Shown piece by piece: positions 1 to 6,825 of a DNA stretch of 20,553 nucleotides. The DNA comes from Desulfurococcales archaeon (GTDB lineage: Archaea > Thermoproteota > Thermoprotei_A > Sulfolobales > WAQK01), in assembly GCA_027016915.1 (NCBI GenBank), contig JALURJ010000315.1:1-20553 (forward strand), read 5' to 3'. Both the position numbers and the translations under genes were made by a program. The stretch's first letter is position 1. Every line of letters starts with the position of its first letter. The notes beneath the pieces are model-generated. The model searched no databases. It was not told the DNA's origin and worked only from the letters and a program-made list of their open reading frames with translations.

Positions 1-2
1 CG

Positions 3-176
3 CTTCAGGGGGTGTTAGAGGAGCTTGAAAGGAACATTGTCTCCAAGCTGGCCGGCATGAGGGACAGGATAGGCGACGGGGACTCGGAGCTGGCGCGGGA
101 ACTCATAGTGTGGCTCGAGGCGCTTGAGAGGATCGAGCGCCTACTCGGGAGATCCCCCTCTACACCCCCCAAGTAG
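3..176 (+). CDS. C-terminal fragment of an unknown protein (5' end outside window)
   Basis: An open frame runs from the window edge (frame 3) for 57 codons to a TAG at 174-176; the other two plus frames close within the first 30 bases. The fragment is rich in Leu, Glu and Arg with a helical, possibly coiled-coil pattern (LEELERN, WLEALERIERLLG), then a short Ser/Pro tail ending in TPPK. It converges on tmk and the two genes overlap tail to tail by 36 bases. No motif allows a family call. Such overlaps are common in compact archaeal genomes, but a chance frame cannot be excluded with so little sequence. Confidence 0.45.
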   Translation, partial: LQGVLEELERNIVSKLAGMRDRIGDGDSELARELIVWLEALERIERLLGRSPSTPPK

Positions 177-764
177 GGGCTCCACCAGGCTCATAACCTC
201 CTCAACCACTTCCTCAGGGCTCCTGGTGGCGTCGACCAGTCTAAGCTCCCCTACATCCACAAGTCTCAGGTAGGTTTCCCTCACCCTCTCCAGTATACTT
301 ATCTCTTCGAACCTCCTCCAGCTACTCCCATGCTTCCGCCTAAGCCCCTCCTCGGGAGGCACGTCCAGGTATATGGCCAGGTCGGGCCGAGGCACATACC
401 TGTTTATCTCCCTTATCCAGCCGAGGGGGACCCCGCGGCTCCCCTGGTAGGCCATGGAGGAGTAATAGTACCTGTCCAGCAGCACAACCTTCCCCTCCTC
501 CAGGGCTGGCCCAACTATTTCGACGTAGTGCAGGAGCCTATCGGCGGCAAAGAGCAGCGCCTCTATGAACGGCGCCTCGGCTGAATCCCTGGGCAAGCTC
601 CCGATGAGAGCCTTGTACTCATCGAACCTTGGCTCCCAGGAGACAACCACCTCGAACCCGCACGCTCTGAGCCTCTCAGCCACCATCGAGGCGATGAGCG
701 TCTTGCCGGAACCGTCCAACCCCTCAAATACTATAAGCCTACCTCTGGTGGACAACCACCTCAC
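141..764 (-). CDS. tmk: Thymidylate kinase (dTMP kinase)
   Basis: Phosphorylates dTMP to dTDP with ATP, an essential cytosolic step of dTTP supply. The P-loop EGLDGSGKT lies at residues 14-22, followed by the DRYYYSSMAYQG segment (about 97-108) that carries the DR(Y/F) motif and contacts the nucleotide. The basic lid is RRKHGSSWRRFEE. At 207 residues it has normal family length. The start is a GTG at 764, 26 bases inside the upstream AcnX small-subunit gene; a TTG at 755 is the alternative. It is the last gene of the minus-strand operon that carries the mevalonate-branch enzymes. The overlap suggests translational coupling, not a functional link to isoprenoids. Confidence 0.95.
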   Translation of the reverse strand: MRWLSTRGRLIVFEGLDGSGKTLIASMVAERLRACGFEVVVSWEPRFDEYKALIGSLPRDSAEAPFIEALLFAADRLLHYVEIVGPALEEGKVVLLDRYYYSSMAYQGSRGVPLGWIREINRYVPRPDLAIYLDVPPEEGLRRKHGSSWRRFEEISILERVRETYLRLVDVGELRLVDATRSPEEVVEEVMSLVEPLLGGCRGGSPE

Positions 765-1152
765 CCCTATAGGCGTCCACCTCGACCAGGTCCCCGTCGC
801 GGGTTATCTCCAAAATTTCCTTCGGAACACCGTCGACCAGGGGTATACCCCCCAGCACGCACCCAGCAACTATGATCGGCTCCGCCCTCACAGCAATCAT
901 TGCCTTGGGCGCTACACCGTTCTCGGCCAGTGCGTAGATCACGTAGGAGCCCACAGTACTCCCCCTACCCGACTCAAACACCAGTATACGCCCAGCAACG
1001 CTTCTCCCTGACCCGTCTCTAAGCACACCCGTCCCAGGGTCAACATCGCCTAGGAACGACAAGGGGCCCCTCACCACCAGGGCCTCGCCCCTGGCCCTCC
1101 CCTCAACCAAGCTCCTACCTCTAAACCTTCTAACCCTACCCACTGTAGGCAT
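739..1152 (-). CDS. Phosphomevalonate dehydratase small subunit (AcnX small/DUF126, swivel domain)
   Basis: Swivelling-domain subunit of a two-chain AcnX enzyme. In archaea this complex dehydrates (R)-5-phosphomevalonate to trans-anhydromevalonate 5-phosphate. Seen here: a single 137-residue domain with the family hallmarks GPLSFLGDVDP (residues 29-39) and GRGSTVGSY (62-70), the latter being the Ser-containing active-site loop typical of aconitase swivel domains. The ATG at 1152 follows a GGTGG element and lies 17 bases inside the large-subunit gene, so the subunits are probably co-translated. The specific substrate is inferred from the adjacent UbiD gene and the well-characterised Aeropyrum pernix system. 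AcnX alone could also be a hydroxyproline or mevalonate-type dehydratase. Confidence 0.88.
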   Translation of the reverse strand: MPTVGRVRRFRGRSLVEGRARGEALVVRGPLSFLGDVDPGTGVLRDGSGRSVAGRILVFESGRGSTVGSYVIYALAENGVAPKAMIAVRAEPIIVAGCVLGGIPLVDGVPKEILEITRDGDLVEVDAYRGEVVVHQR

Positions 1153-2335
1153 ACTCCACCATCTCCTCGATGCCCGCTACAATAGCCTTTACGCCGTGCA
1201 TCCTGGGTAGGTAAAAGGCCGCCTTTACAGAGTTGGTAGCAACAACCTTGAACCCTCTGCCCCCAAGGGGGGCCACAACGGGGCATGTGTCCCTCCACAC
1301 CTTGACACCGTGGTTCTGGAGCTTCTCAACTAAGCCGTGCTCAAGGGCTTTCAGGAAGATCCCCCTTGACACGCCAACCCAGAACTCCCTCCTAACCTTG
1401 CCCCGGCCCTCCAACAGTTTAGCCAGCATAGCCAGCTCCTCCAGGGAGGCGTGGGGGCAGCCTAGGTAGAGCAGGTCGGGCTCCTCCCCGCCGCTCAGCC
1501 TCTCCTTAACGGAGAGGAGTTCTGCTCGTCCAACCTCAACCTTCTCGAGGCCGGGAAGCTCCCTCCCATACCGGGCGGCCTCGGGAGACACACCCTCTAT
1601 CAAGCACATAGCCAGGCTTCCCAGGGCCCCGGCCGCAGCGCACAGCTCTTTAACCCAGTCCTCCCTCCATGAAGGAACCCCAGATATGTAGGGGACACCT
1701 TCGCCCGCCAGCTCGCCCAGCAGGCCTCCCAGGAGGCCTGCACTAGTGGAGTCGCTGATCCCGGCGCCCGAAACGTCCACCAGTAGGGAGGGCCTCCGGT
1801 TCTCCTCTAGGTGCATCCCCGCAAGATAGGTCCTGCCCACAATGGCCGCCATCAGCGCTAGTGGACCGCCCTCCCTATTGGTCTTAGCCCCATAGACAGT
1901 GTTGGCGTAGGCCACGGCGCTGGACTCCCCCCAGGCCAGGTGCTCGCCGAGCCGCGGCCTCCTAAGATAGTAGGGCGTACATGTTAGTGCTAACTCGAAC
2001 CCCATGGTCCTGAGGGCCCTGAGGGCCCTGAGCTGCTTCTCGGCGAAGCCTCGGTCTATCCCCATAGCCTGCCAGTTGTCGGAGTCCATTCCGATGGGAT
2101 TCACTGTGGCATACACGGAGGCTTTAGCGCCCATCCCTGCCAGCCGCTCGATAAGCCTGAGCCCGGGCTCGCCAATATTGTTGTAGGATATCCCTGAGAC
2201 GTGTGCATGAACTATTGGTATAAGCCTCTCGGCGCCCAGCGCCTCGCCCACCTTAACCACAACGCGTAGCGCTAGGCTTGCTGCCTCCCCCCTCTCACCA
2301 TCCAGTATCTTCTCCTCCTCCCGCGTAAGGTACAT
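1136..2335 (-). CDS. Phosphomevalonate dehydratase large subunit (AcnX large/DUF521)
   Basis: Catalytic [4Fe-4S] subunit of the AcnX-type phosphomevalonate dehydratase in the archaeal mevalonate pathway. Three cysteines fit the cluster ligands: C119 in LTCTPYY, C293 in YLGCPHAS and C351 in RDTCPVVAP. The segment VNPIGMDSDNW and the Gly/Ser-rich block near residues 180-200 are typical of DUF521. Length is 399 residues, usual for the family. I chose the ATG at 2335, which has GGTGTGGGGG just upstream and lies 18 bases after the UbiD stop; a GTG at 2347 would add four residues. Its partner subunit follows with a 17-base overlap. Confidence 0.9.
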   Translation of the reverse strand: MYLTREEEKILDGERGEAASLALRVVVKVGEALGAERLIPIVHAHVSGISYNNIGEPGLRLIERLAGMGAKASVYATVNPIGMDSDNWQAMGIDRGFAEKQLRALRALRTMGFELALTCTPYYLRRPRLGEHLAWGESSAVAYANTVYGAKTNREGGPLALMAAIVGRTYLAGMHLEENRRPSLLVDVSGAGISDSTSAGLLGGLLGELAGEGVPYISGVPSWREDWVKELCAAAGALGSLAMCLIEGVSPEAARYGRELPGLEKVEVGRAELLSVKERLSGGEEPDLLYLGCPHASLEELAMLAKLLEGRGKVRREFWVGVSRGIFLKALEHGLVEKLQNHGVKVWRDTCPVVAPLGGRGFKVVATNSVKAAFYLPRMHGVKAIVAGIEEMVEYAYSG

Positions 2336-2353
2336 GGAGACCCCCACACCGGT

Positions 2354-3619
2354 TCACGGTATCCGAGCCCGCTCGTACTCGATCCCTCCAGCCACGGGCT
2401 TGGTAGCGTCCAGCCCCATCTTGGAGCCCACGCCGTCGTCACTGCTGGGATCCAGGCTCGAAATCCTGGCATTACCTATGACCACCAGATCCCTGTGGGC
2501 CTGGAACCTGGTAGCGATAGCCCACTCCACCTGCCGGGGGTCGTCAGGGTCCACGTCCGGATCCACAACCACGACGTGTTTGAGGCTGGGGTGCCCCGCA
2601 AACGCTGCGATTATAGCATTCTTAGCATCACTATCAACCGTCTTCTCTATACACACCACGGCGTGAAGCCAGCCACCGCTGGCAGGCGTCAGCCTCACCT
2701 TGTGGACCCTAGGCACCACCCGGGACACGGACTCCCATATGGCGGCCTCCTTAGGCAGCCCCATGAGGAGCCGGTGCTCTCCTCCCCCCGGCAGGATGAG
2801 GTGGAAGTAGGGGGCTTCAGGGTTTACGTAGAGCGCATCCACCTCTAGGAGTGGCTGTTTCCTAACCCTGTCATAGGTCCCCATAATGTCGACGAAAGGC
2901 CCCTCATCAACCATCTTACCGGTAAGCCTACCCTCCATGACCACACCCGCGTGTCTGGGCACCGGTATTCCGTAGAGGGGCGTCCTGGACACCTCAAGAA
3001 CGCCGCCCAAGAACCTAGCTGCTATGCCCAGCTCAAAGATGCCGAGAGGCGGGCTAATAGAGGATGCCAGTAGCACGGCTGGGTGCACGCCCACTACTAC
3101 AGCAACCCTTAGCTCGCCACCCGACTCCCTGTACAGCCTGTAGAGGTGCCGAGGAACGACACGTACAGCGAAGCCCCGCCTACCCACCACCATCATCCTG
3201 TGAATGGATGCATTGCAGACGCCGCCGCTACACGCAACTATTATAGATGACGAGACGTAGAGGCCGCCGTCCCTCTCGTAGAACTTGACTGCAGGAAGGT
3301 TCCCAACATCTACCTCCCTCTCCTCGTGTTCAAACGGCTTCTCCTTGAGGGTGCCAGGGTTTTTCCCGGCCTCGATTATTTTCCTGTACAACTCCTCGTC
3401 ACTGCCAGCGCCTAGAGCCAGCCTTATCTTCTCCCTGGTGTCGGCCAGGTTGGAGAGGCAGAGCAGGTCAGTGCCCTCAACCCTGAATATTAGCGCGGGG
3501 CCGCCCTCCTTCTCAGCTATAAGCCTGGAGGCCCCATATACGCGGGGATAGACGCCGTCCAGCCTCTCAAGCATGCCTCGCCTCTCAAGCTCGCCTAGGA
3601 AAACCTCTAGATCACGCAT
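2354..3619 (-). CDS. UbiD-family decarboxylase, probable trans-anhydromevalonate 5-phosphate decarboxylase
   Basis: UbiD enzymes decarboxylate alpha,beta-unsaturated acids with prenylated FMN. The archaeal member beside AcnX genes converts trans-anhydromevalonate 5-phosphate to isopentenyl phosphate, which is then phosphorylated to IPP. Seen: 421 residues; NASIHRMMV (136-144), corresponding to the metal/prFMN-binding N-x-x-x-x-R segment; and DEGPFVDIMGTYD (238-250), corresponding to the catalytic EGPFGE loop, with E239 kept and the second acid present as D244. The ATG at 3619 has a GGGGAGGATC Shine-Dalgarno and overlaps the Clp1-type gene by 13 bases. Substrate assignment rests on gene context; a flavin prenyltransferase (UbiX) must be encoded elsewhere. 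Confidence 0.9.
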   Translation of the reverse strand: MRDLEVFLGELERRGMLERLDGVYPRVYGASRLIAEKEGGPALIFRVEGTDLLCLSNLADTREKIRLALGAGSDEELYRKIIEAGKNPGTLKEKPFEHEEREVDVGNLPAVKFYERDGGLYVSSSIIVACSGGVCNASIHRMMVVGRRGFAVRVVPRHLYRLYRESGGELRVAVVVGVHPAVLLASSISPPLGIFELGIAARFLGGVLEVSRTPLYGIPVPRHAGVVMEGRLTGKMVDEGPFVDIMGTYDRVRKQPLLEVDALYVNPEAPYFHLILPGGGEHRLLMGLPKEAAIWESVSRVVPRVHKVRLTPASGGWLHAVVCIEKTVDSDAKNAIIAAFAGHPSLKHVVVVDPDVDPDDPRQVEWAIATRFQAHRDLVVIGNARISSLDPSSDDGVGSKMGLDATKPVAGGIEYERARIP

Positions 3620-4899
3620 CCCGTGATCCTCCCCACCTCAACATAGTTATCGTCTAGTTTAACTCTACCCACTATAATGCCCTCCGCACCCTCCGAGTAC
3701 CTTGTCCTGACAAGTATGGTGCCCGACTCGTAGTCCACGGATAGAATCAGGCCTGGCCCCAGCTCGCGCAACGACCTATCAATCATTGCCACCAGAAGGC
3801 CCTTGGCCTCCATAGGCGTAACCACGTAGACGCTGTCCTCCGGGTAAGCCTCCCTCAACCTGGCCAGAGCCTCCCTGTCAGGCCTAGACTCTGCAGCAAC
3901 CACAAGCATCCCCGGAAGCCTTGATGTCCTGAGGACCCTCACACCCAGTATGCTGGATATCGCCTCAACCTCGCCTTCAGAGACCGGTGTGCCGGAAAAC
4001 ACACATGAGCCAAGTACAGGTGCTTCCGCAGCATTTATCCTCACAGTCTCGCCGCCCTCCAGGTAGCGCCGGTAGCCCTCAGCCCTCAGTTTTCTCCGCT
4101 CATCCCTGCTCCTCTCCCTCCTCCTGGCAGGGCTTCCCACAACGTACGTTTCTATGCTGGTCCTGGCCAGGATTCCTGCGAGGAGGCCAAGGTTCCCGCC
4201 AACCAGTACGACGGATGCGGGCTGGAGGCTCTTTATGAGTGCAAGCTTGTAGCCAGCGGCCCCCATCCCTGAGACCCAGCCATCTGTGTCGACCACCACT
4301 AGGTCGGCGCCTTTCCGCTCAGCCTCCTCTACAAGCTCTTTTACCGAAGCCACTATGCTGCCAGCAACAGGGCCGGGCGCGACAGTGCCTATGAACTTCA
4401 TGGATTCCGCTGTGAGGTCCCTCAGCCAGACCAAAGGTCTCTCCACAAACCCCATGGACACGAATGCAGGTGGGCCCACATCCGCCTGCCCCACATCCCC
4501 GTCAACCACGGCAACCCTTCTCCCCAAAGAAAGGCCTACGTTGGCTATGAGCGCGGCTAGGCTAGTTTTACCCGACTCGACGCCTCCAACCAGTATCACC
4601 CTACCTCCCTTAGATGCCACCTTCTCGGCTACACTCAGCCACTCCTCGATAACCTCCTCGCCGGGTTTAGGCTCCTCCACTGAGCCCTCCTCGCCCAGCG
4701 TTACTTTGAGCTCTGACTCCTCCAAAGCCTTCACAGCATAGCTCCTACACTTGTGGAGCACTAGGCGGGAGCCAGGTCCGTAGACTGCGCCGAGAACGCT
4801 GATTCTTCCACTGTTGACAACCAGCATGGCGGGACCTGTAACCCTGATTACGCCGTTCTTGTCCAACCTCCTCTCAACCACCCTCAACTCTCCCCACAC
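3607..4899 (-). CDS. Clp1/Grc3-type polynucleotide 5'-hydroxyl kinase
   Basis: Predicted GTP/ATP-dependent kinase that phosphorylates RNA (and possibly DNA) 5'-OH ends, acting in tRNA splicing or RNA repair. The N-terminal beta-rich domain (1-80) precedes a P-loop GGVESGKTS (105-113) and the Clp1-family DGDVGQADVGPP segment (133-144, D-x-D-x-G-Q). A C-terminal beta domain follows from about residue 310. The 430 residues make it longer than the smallest archaeal homologues (about 360). The start is uncertain: GTG 4899, TTG 4887 and GTG 4881 all have purine-rich upstream sequence. It overlaps the genes on both sides by 26 and 13 bases, so it is fully embedded in the operon. Confidence 0.87.
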   Translation of the reverse strand: MWGELRVVERRLDKNGVIRVTGPAMLVVNSGRISVLGAVYGPGSRLVLHKCRSYAVKALEESELKVTLGEEGSVEEPKPGEEVIEEWLSVAEKVASKGGRVILVGGVESGKTSLAALIANVGLSLGRRVAVVDGDVGQADVGPPAFVSMGFVERPLVWLRDLTAESMKFIGTVAPGPVAGSIVASVKELVEEAERKGADLVVVDTDGWVSGMGAAGYKLALIKSLQPASVVLVGGNLGLLAGILARTSIETYVVGSPARRRERSRDERRKLRAEGYRRYLEGGETVRINAAEAPVLGSCVFSGTPVSEGEVEAISSILGVRVLRTSRLPGMLVVAAESRPDREALARLREAYPEDSVYVVTPMEAKGLLVAMIDRSLRELGPGLILSVDYESGTILVRTRYSEGAEGIIVGRVKLDDNYVEVGRITGCVI

Positions 4900-5491
4900 C
4901 CTCCACCCATACCCCCTTCCTCAAAGCGATATTTACAGCTGAAGCCACATCCCTGTCCTTCACGGCAACCCTGAGGTTCCTTCTAGAGGTTCCACGCTCG
5001 TCCACCAGCTCGACGCGGGCAGGAAGAAAACCCTTACGGGCCAGCTGCTCTATAATAGCATCCACATTGGGGCCCGAATCGCCGATCCTGACCACCGCAT
5101 GTATATGGGGGACCCTGCCCAGCAGCTCGCCCAGCTTTTCAACTATCCCTTCAGGCTCCACCGCGCCGTACGCCACGAGCTCACCGTCCGCCACCACGGC
5201 GTAGATAGGAGGCTCCCCGGGATCTATGCCGATCAGCAGCTCGTGGTAAGCCTCCTTGCCTTTAAGGGCGCAGAGAGCCTCCTCAAGCCTTCTACGCCAG
5301 TTTTCCCGGGACACTCGGAAAACCCTGTATGCGGAGACGCTGGCCCCAGTATCGGTCAATAATACGCTATCCTCCAGATCCCCGGGTAAGCTAGGCTCCC
5401 TCGGCACAGTGAAGTCCACGCCCCTGCGTTTCAGCTCCTCCACTACGCTGCGGAACACCCGCGGATCCTCTATGAACACCACCAGCCGCAA
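4874..5491 (-). CDS. RNase H-fold (RuvC/YqgF-like) protein, archaeal, function unknown
   Basis: Not a family I can name with certainty. The C-terminal half has an RNase H-fold nuclease layout: motif I GIDPG (residues 88-92 from the chosen start), then a strand with DGELVAYG, then VDERGTSRRN (E165), then KDRDVASAVNIAL with D179/D181. The DER-x-T-S and D-x-x-x-A spacing recalls YqgF/RuvX, and DRDxxSAxNI also resembles the last acidic motif of TnpB-type RuvC domains. The N-terminal 85 residues form an alpha/beta domain of unknown role. I prefer the TTG at 5491 (GGAAGG 6 bases upstream, 205 residues). A GTG at 5566 would add 25 residues but run into the divergent gene. It leads the lipid/Clp1 operon. 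Confidence 0.7.
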   Translation of the reverse strand: MRLVVFIEDPRVFRSVVEELKRRGVDFTVPREPSLPGDLEDSVLLTDTGASVSAYRVFRVSRENWRRRLEEALCALKGKEAYHELLIGIDPGEPPIYAVVADGELVAYGAVEPEGIVEKLGELLGRVPHIHAVVRIGDSGPNVDAIIEQLARKGFLPARVELVDERGTSRRNLRVAVKDRDVASAVNIALRKGVWVEGVGRVEGG

Positions 5492-5524
5492 TCCCGGCCT
5501 TCCAGATACAGTTAAACCCCGCGT

Positions 5525-5545
5525 TCCCCTAATAATAGGTTCGAT
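5525..5545. promoter_or_regulatory. Shared AT-rich box A between divergent operons
   Basis: The sequence CCTAATAATAGG is the most AT-rich point of the 60 bases separating the RNase H-fold gene (minus) from the RadA paralog (plus). On the minus strand it reads CTATTATTAG and would place a start site near 5508, giving a leader of about 17 bases to the TTG at 5491. On the plus strand it is about 18-20 bases before the TTG at 5552, slightly close for a leaderless start; GTTAAAC at 5511-5517 is an alternative box. A bidirectional promoter is inferred from geometry only. Confidence 0.4.
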
Positions 5546-5551
5546 ACTGCT

Positions 5552-6151
5552 TTGATCTGGGGCCACCGAGAACTGGACGAGCTTGTCGAGAAGTGCGGGG
5601 GGCCTGTCCTAATCTACGGCGAGGCAGGGACAGGCAAGACCACGCTGATCCTCGAAGCTTTGCGCAACGCTAAGGGTAGAGCGGTGTACGTGGGGACAGA
5701 AGGGCCAGCCGCCTACCAGCCGCGTGTCGAGACCCTCGGCAACCTGGGCCACGCTCTCTTCGTCGACGTCGACAGCTTAGAGGAGCAGACGAAGCTCCTC
5801 CTCACCCTGGCTAGACTGGGGCCCAGGATCCTGAACATGTTGGTGGTCGACAGCATAAACTCGCTGTATAGGCTAGAGGGGGACATCCAGAGGGCTGGCC
5901 TGATGCTCGGCCTACAGATGGCCGTGCTCCGCCAGCTATCCGTGAAAGGTGTGACTACGCTGATTACTGGCCAGGTCCACGGCGAGGGGGATGAGGCGAG
6001 CGGAATGTGGCTTATCGGGTTCTGGTCTCCCCTCATAATCAGGCTTGAGAGGGCTGGGAGGGAGAGGGTTCTCGAGGTCGTGAAGCCCAGCCACTACAGG
6101 TTTAAGGCTAGATTCGTCATAACTGGGTGGGGCGTGGAATGGGTGTCCTAG
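5552..6151 (+). CDS. RadA/RadB-like RecA-superfamily ATPase (crenarchaeal RadA paralog)
   Basis: Core-only RecA-fold ATPase, probably an accessory factor in homologous recombination or DNA repair. Walker A is GEAGTGKTT (residues 23-31), Walker B is LNMLVVD (94-100), and TTLITGQVH matches the conserved strand after Walker B. At 199 residues it lacks the N-terminal helix-hairpin-helix domain of RadA. This matches RadB or the crenarchaeal aRadC-type paralogs, which I cannot separate by eye. The only plausible start is the TTG at 5552; no Shine-Dalgarno is visible, in keeping with a leaderless message. It overlaps carS by 13 bases at its 3' end, so the two are co-transcribed. Confidence 0.8.
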   Translation: MIWGHRELDELVEKCGGPVLIYGEAGTGKTTLILEALRNAKGRAVYVGTEGPAAYQPRVETLGNLGHALFVDVDSLEEQTKLLLTLARLGPRILNMLVVDSINSLYRLEGDIQRAGLMLGLQMAVLRQLSVKGVTTLITGQVHGEGDEASGMWLIGFWSPLIIRLERAGRERVLEVVKPSHYRFKARFVITGWGVEWVS

Positions 6152-6642
6152 GGGAGGCGTGGGAGACATTTCTCCTCATAGTCCCGGCAATGGTGGCTAA
6201 CGGCTCCGCTGTCCTGGTGAAGCGCGGCACACCCATAGACCTAGGCAGAACCCTGTGGGACGGGAGACGTGTTCTGGGTGATGGAAAGACCTTTGAAGGG
6301 CTGCTCGTAGCACTCTCCTTCGCAACCATCATAGGGGGAGTCCTGGCAACAGCGATGGGCGAGGAGAAAAGACTGCTCTACGGCTTCCTAGCCGGGCTGG
6401 GCGCCATGCTGGGCGACATGGCCGGATCCTTCGTTAAGAGAAGGCTGAACATCTCGAGGGGCGCCCCCCTACCCATAGTGGACCAGCTGGACTTCGTGGC
6501 CGGTGCGGCGGCGGTCCTCTTCCTGGCAGGTGCACCTCTCAGCGTAGGGGGACTAGCGCTGGTGTCTCTCCTCATATTGGTGCTGCATAGAGCAACCAAT
6601 CTAGCTGCGCATAAGCTAGGTTTAAAAGAGGTGCCATGGTGA
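6139..6642 (+). CDS. carS: CDP-archaeol synthase (CarS, DUF46)
   Basis: Integral membrane CTP:2,3-di-O-geranylgeranylglycerol-1-phosphate cytidylyltransferase, which activates the archaeal ether lipid for head-group attachment. Family motifs are clear: PAMVANGSAVL (16-26), TPIDLG (31-36), DGRRVLGDGKTFEG (41-54), GDMAGSFVKRR (92-102) and PIVDQLDF (112-119). About five hydrophobic helices (roughly 8-22, 55-72, 80-95, 117-132, 136-152) fit the CarS fold, and 167 residues is usual. I chose the ATG at 6139, with GGTG upstream; a GTG at 6127 in frame is an alternative. It ends 12 bases before the convergent nop10 stop. Confidence 0.93.
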   Translation: MGVLGEAWETFLLIVPAMVANGSAVLVKRGTPIDLGRTLWDGRRVLGDGKTFEGLLVALSFATIIGGVLATAMGEEKRLLYGFLAGLGAMLGDMAGSFVKRRLNISRGAPLPIVDQLDFVAGAAAVLFLAGAPLSVGGLALVSLLILVLHRATNLAAHKLGLKEVPW

Positions 6643-6654
6643 GGCCTCGAAAAT

Positions 6655-6825
6655 CTAGAGCAGGCCGGCTTCGCGCTTCATCATATACCTGTACCGTATG
6701 TACTTATCCTCGGGCGAGAACCTGGGGGGATGGGGCACACTAACGCTGCCTCCGCAGTGGGGGCAGGAGTCCGTCCTAAGGGTGTACCGTCCACACCTGG
6801 AGCATCTGCGGAGCAGCCACTTCAA
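6655..6825 (-). CDS. nop10: H/ACA ribonucleoprotein protein Nop10
   Basis: A 56-residue protein missed by simple long-ORF searches. It begins MKWLLRRCSRCGRYTL and contains CPHCGG, giving a four-Cys zinc ribbon (C8, C11, C21, C24), then the conserved tail HPPRFSPEDKY and RYRYMMKRE. Nop10 binds the pseudouridine synthase Cbf5 in box H/ACA guide RNPs for rRNA pseudouridylation. The start is a TTG at 6825 that overlaps the eIF2alpha stop as TTGA, with GGGAGAGGG just upstream. Gene order L44e-S27e-eIF2alpha-Nop10 is widely conserved in archaea and supports the call. Confidence 0.95.
   Translation of the reverse strand: MKWLLRRCSRCGRYTLRTDSCPHCGGSVSVPHPPRFSPEDKYIRYRYMMKREAGLL

Noticed and set aside
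2010..2032. Short tandem repeat of CTGAGGGCC
   Set aside because: It encodes the repeated Arg-Ala-Leu of a helix in the AcnX large subunit and is in frame; nothing suggests a regulatory or mobile repeat.
4874..5491. RNase H-fold protein as a TnpB or Cas12 relative
   Set aside because: The DRDVASAVNIA motif recalls TnpB, but there is no zinc finger between motifs, no long N-terminal domain, no flanking transposon ends and no guide RNA-like sequence; a YqgF/RuvC-like housekeeping role fits better.
6664..6700. ATGATGA on the minus strand near the end of nop10, and another at about 8310-8320 in gins15, resembling box C of C/D guide RNAs
   Set aside because: No CTGA box D or C'/D' pair lies at proper distance, and both sit inside coding sequence.
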